Positions 61,801 through 64,000 of a stretch of DNA of 64,000 nt are shown here, piece after piece. The stretch's first letter is position 1; each line of letters starts with the position of its first letter. Where the stretch lies: NCBI RefSeq assembly GCF_022606465.1, contig NZ_JALBUF010000005.1:152607-216606 (forward strand). Reading direction: 5' to 3'. The notes under the pieces were generated by a model, which was not told where the DNA came from, did no database searches, and saw only the letters and a program-made list of their open reading frames with translations. Position numbers and translations under genes: made by a program. This DNA is from Sulfoacidibacillus ferrooxidans. GTDB taxonomy: Bacteria > Bacillota > Bacilli > Alicyclobacillales > SLC66.

Positions 61801-62295
61801 ATGGATTTGAATAAGAATGTGAAAGTAGCTCCACCACTGACTGAAGATGATCACAATTGGATGATGAACTTGTGGCTTAGTGAGTGGGGCGGAGAAACCA
61901 TGGTGTCTAAAGGTACAACCTATCACTTTCGAAATTTAAATTCGGTGGTTGCTTGGGTTGACGGGATTCGAGTAGGGGCGGCAACGTATCATTTGGATAC
62001 CGATGGATGTGAATTGCTGAGTATTAATGCTACAGTTGAAGGATTAGGGGTGGGCAGTGCATTAATTTCATCAATTGAACAAGCTGTACAAAAAGTTGGT
62101 ATAGGTCGTATGTGGTTGATCACTTCGAATGATAACTTAGATGCATTGCGGTTTTATCAACGACGTGGCTATCGAATAATCGCCGTATATTCAAACGCAA
62201 TTGACGAGGCACGTAAGAAGAAGCCGACGATACCTCAAGTTGGGTATTACGAAATCCCAATTCATGATGAACTTGAACTTGAGAAGTACATTTGA
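61801..62295 (+). CDS. GNAT-family N-acetyltransferase
   Basis: 164 aa from ATG 61801 (GGGGAGTTAAGT upstream); the longer frame from 61738 is less likely. GNAT fold: beta strands with AWVDGIRVGAATYHLD, the acetyl-CoA motif A VEGLGVGSALISSIEQ (V-x-x-x-G-x-G-S/A variant), and MWLITSNDNLDALRFYQRRGYR, the conserved C-terminal part. Substrate unknown. It is the only intact acetyltransferase among two broken ones. Confidence 0.85.
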   Translation: MDLNKNVKVAPPLTEDDHNWMMNLWLSEWGGETMVSKGTTYHFRNLNSVVAWVDGIRVGAATYHLDTDGCELLSINATVEGLGVGSALISSIEQAVQKVGIGRMWLITSNDNLDALRFYQRRGYRIIAVYSNAIDEARKKKPTIPQVGYYEIPIHDELELEKYI

Positions 62296-62529
62296 CCCCT
62301 TTGGGTGGAGAGGAGTGAGTGTCACATCCAAACCTACTATCTTTGCCAACTTCCAATTTTATCATGATTAGAGCTATTGGTTCCAATAGCATTTCTACAC
62401 ATTTCAGACGGACGATAGTGGTATGATGATGTACATTGCAGAGAATACTTTTTGCTCTACTTTTACGAGCGGTATAACGACACAAGCAAAAGAATAACAG
62501 AACTAGAATGATCTTGTAGGAAGAGTCTC

Positions 62530-63010
62530 ATGCATAGCGATGCGTATATGCTAACTTTGGAATCAGAACGACTTATTCTATGGAGAATTACTAAAGACGA
62601 CGCAGGCTACATGTTTGCACATGCATATGATCGAGTTGTTTTTCGTTATATCGTTCAACTTCTCATCATGCGAGAAATACCATGTAAAACCATCGAGCAT
62701 TGGGAAGAGACGAACGGCTTTCCGACCTGTCGCATCATATTCGAAGCAGTGATCAGGCCTTCGGTACAAGAGCAGAATCACTTTGAACAGTGATAAACCA
62801 CAGGTAGTTCTCAATAGAATTAAAGTATGGGATGAGATTCCCAATATTGGATTATGGCGTGTGATGGAGAAAGTAAATATGAAGTTCGAAGGGATACTAA
62901 GACAGCACTTATTTGCAAAAGGCGAATCCCGCGACTTGAAACTGTATGCAAATAGGATAGATGATTATAAGGAAATATTTGTATATTCTTCAAGATGGGT
63001 TTCGATAATT
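62530..63010 (+). pseudogene. Decayed RimJ/RimL-type GNAT acetyltransferase
   Basis: Two frames carry the two ends of one protein. 62530-62793 begins LTLESERLILWRITKDDAGY, the N-terminus of RimJ/RimL-type GNATs. 62783-63046, in another frame, contains NIGLWRVMEKVNMKFEGILR and GESRDLKLYA, the C-terminal motif. The middle with the acetyl-CoA site is missing, so deletion and frameshift destroyed the gene. Confidence 0.75.
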
Positions 63011-63047
63011 GACATCATAACTTATCGCCTAAGGAGGCACATATGAC

Positions 63048-63422
63048 ATGGGAAACATACGCAATGTAGGACAGATGTCTGTCACTGTTCGTGATTTATC
63101 AAGAGCCATTACATTTTATCGTGATGTTTTGGAACTCGAATACATATGGGAAACTAACGGAATGGCGTTCTTTCAGTGTGGTGAAGTACGTTTGATGCTT
63201 GCTGTACCAGAGAACTCTGAATTTGAGCATCCTAGTTCAGTAGTTTATTACAAGGTGGACGACATTAATGGAGCTTATCATGACCTAGTTTCACGAGGGG
63301 TTGTTTTTAAAGGACCGCCGCATGAAATAGGTAAATTGGGTGATCACACGATTATAATGGCGTTTTTTTCAGATTCAGAAGGCAATGTAGTCGCTGTTCA
63401 GTCTGAGATTCCTATAAAATAA
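63048..63422 (+). CDS. VOC (glyoxalase/bleomycin-resistance fold) protein
   Basis: 124 aa, ATG 63048 after AAGGAGG. Vicinal-oxygen-chelate fold with two beta-alpha-beta-beta-beta units: GQMSVTVRDLSRAITFYRDVLEL and MAFFQCGEVRLMLAV, then VVYYKVDDINGAYHDLVSRGV and MAFFSDSEGNVVAVQSE. The metal-site Glu near the end (SEGNVVAVQSE) is plausible. It could be a glyoxalase-like enzyme or a resistance protein; no closer assignment. Confidence 0.85.
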   Translation: MGNIRNVGQMSVTVRDLSRAITFYRDVLELEYIWETNGMAFFQCGEVRLMLAVPENSEFEHPSSVVYYKVDDINGAYHDLVSRGVVFKGPPHEIGKLGDHTIIMAFFSDSEGNVVAVQSEIPIK

Positions 63423-63483
63423 GTATATACTACCAGTGATTTACTTTTTCCTTAGACAGGTCCCCTTTGTTAAACTCAAGAGG

Positions 63484-63528
63484 GCTGATCTTAAAAAAGA
63501 CTTTATCCCTTCATGCATGAAGATCAGC
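63484..63528. repeat. Inverted repeat in the VOC-MarR gap
   Basis: GCTGATCTT (63484-63492) and AAGATCAGC (63520-63528), perfect 9-bp arms with a 27-nt loop. No T tract of use follows. The 63423-63634 gap otherwise shows only an unstarted 47-codon minus-strand stretch (63434-63577), possibly a gene remnant. Confidence 0.4.
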
Positions 63529-63634
63529 GATACGTCAACAGGATCACGTAGATTTGCAGTTGTTTCATACCACTTCCATTCACGTTGATTTTGTTAGCGG
63601 TACTTCAATCTCATGAATCTCAAGCAAGGATCTC

Positions 63635-63876
63635 TTAATCCTCTGAAGACACTGAGCTTAGATGTTGTAAAAGAGTGTGTAATTGAGACAATAATAATTG
63701 GTATTCTGGTTCGTTAAACCCAATTCGCTCCATCAGTTCAGCAGGTATGCATTCTGACTCCGCGTACAACGCTTTTCCTGCTTCCGTGACAGACACGTTC
63801 ACAACACGTTCGTCGATTCGTGACCGTTCCCTCGTAATCCAACCCTTTTCCTCCATCCTTTTTAGCAACGGGGTGG
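63635..63876 (-). pseudogene. MarR-family regulator truncated by an IS3-type insertion
   Basis: On the minus strand the frame reads TPLLKRMEEKGWITRERS, then IDERVVNVSVTEAGKALY: the end of the recognition helix, the wing and the dimerisation helix of a MarR regulator (last about 80 residues, stop at 63635). The N-terminal half is absent: directly upstream lies the IS end TGGACCTCTGTCAAGTTACT. The wing motif and LLSQLHTLLQHL helix look normal, so the break appears recent. Confidence 0.8.
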
Positions 63877-64000
63877 ACCTCTGTCAAGTTACTGGACACA
63901 AATCGAAGAACTATTTTACGCAACTGACGCAGACAATAGATCCTCCATCTGCTGGGGTGTTTTATAGCCAAGCGCTGAGTGAATTCGGTTGCGATTGTAG
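63874..64000 (-). mobile_element. End of an IS3-family insertion sequence (continues beyond window)
   Basis: Terminal inverted-repeat-like end TGGACCTCTGTCAAGTTACT begins at 63874, immediately inside the MarR gene. It is followed, reading into the element, by the 3' end of a transposase gene. TGGACCTxTGTCAAGT ends are common in the IS3/IS150 group. Confidence 0.75.
63916..63999 (-). CDS. IS3-family transposase OrfB, C-terminal 27 residues
   Basis: Minus-strand frame open to the window edge, ending at TAA 63916: NRIHSALGYKTPQQMEDLLS. The N-R-x-H-S-x-L-G-Y-x-T-P motif is the hallmark of the DDE integrase-type OrfB of IS3-family elements. Partial only because of the window edge. Confidence 0.88.
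   Translation of the reverse strand, partial: YNRNRIHSALGYKTPQQMEDLLSASVA

Noticed and set aside
63434..63577. 47-codon minus-strand stretch with protein-like composition (REWKWYETTANLRDPVD)
   Set aside because: No start codon in context and stops at both ends; perhaps a gene remnant but not supportable.
63738..63971. 77-codon minus-strand frame across the IS/MarR junction
   Set aside because: It spans two unrelated sequences in a frame different from both the MarR and transposase readings.

Overview
The window is chromosomal DNA of a spore-forming member of the Bacillota (Firmicutes). The gene order closely follows the Bacillus subtilis block infB-rbfA-truB-ribF-rpsO-pnp-ylxY-mlpA-dpaAB-asd-dapG-dapA-rnjB-tepA-spoIIIE ... 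ymfK-ymfM-pgsA-cinA-recA-rny-ymdB ... cotE ... miaB-mutS-mutL-miaA-hfq. Moderate G+C, a multi-gene YheC/YheD block beside cotE and a DabAB inorganic-carbon transporter suggest an Alicyclobacillaceae-like or Paenibacillus-like lineage. The genus cannot be fixed from this sequence.

Layout. 1-6503: translation and RNA metabolism (end of infB, rbfA, nrnA, truB, ribF, rpsO, pnp). 6687-19990: sporulation and cell-wall precursor genes (ylxY, mlpA, dut, dipicolinate synthase dpaAB, the asd-dapG-dapA lysine/DAP/DPA branch, RNase J, tepA, ylzJ, spoIIIE). 20061-28138: membrane proteins of unknown role, a BMP-type lipoprotein, ymfK, rodZ-like ymfM, yajQ, rimO, pgsA, cinA. 28152-35535: DEAD-box helicase, SOS-controlled recA (with a MITE-like element in its leader), recX, RNase Y, ymdB and a membrane dipeptidase. 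35796-42535: cotE followed by five tightly coupled genes for ATP-grasp/amidoligase enzymes, probably a spore-coat modification system. 42585-50176: 6S RNA, then miaB, mutSL, miaA and hfq.

From 50362 the conserved backbone gives way to accessory DNA. It holds two tRNA clusters (Thr-Tyr; Trp-His-Gln-Lys-Leu-Pro) ended by very long perfect hairpins, a lipid-carrier GlcNAc-1-P transferase, a threonine-aldolase-like enzyme, an SDR epimerase and an MFS exporter. The exporter is preceded by a 29-codon leader peptide and an intrinsic terminator, which looks like translation-sensing attenuation. Next come dabB-dabA (CO2/bicarbonate uptake) and a small winged-helix regulator. The last 2.5 kb is decaying: two broken GNAT acetyltransferases, an intact GNAT, a VOC protein, and a MarR regulator cut by an IS3-family element that runs off the right end.

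The most interesting items are the cotE-linked ligase operon (four YheC/YheD-type ATP-grasp proteins plus a fusion of a degenerate ATP-grasp with a phiEco32-type COOH-NH2 ligase), the attenuator of the MFS pump, the 155-bp inverted-repeat element between the SOS promoter and recA, and a near-identical sigma-K-like promoter in front of dpaA and cotE. All family calls come from reading the translated sequence; no database search was run.
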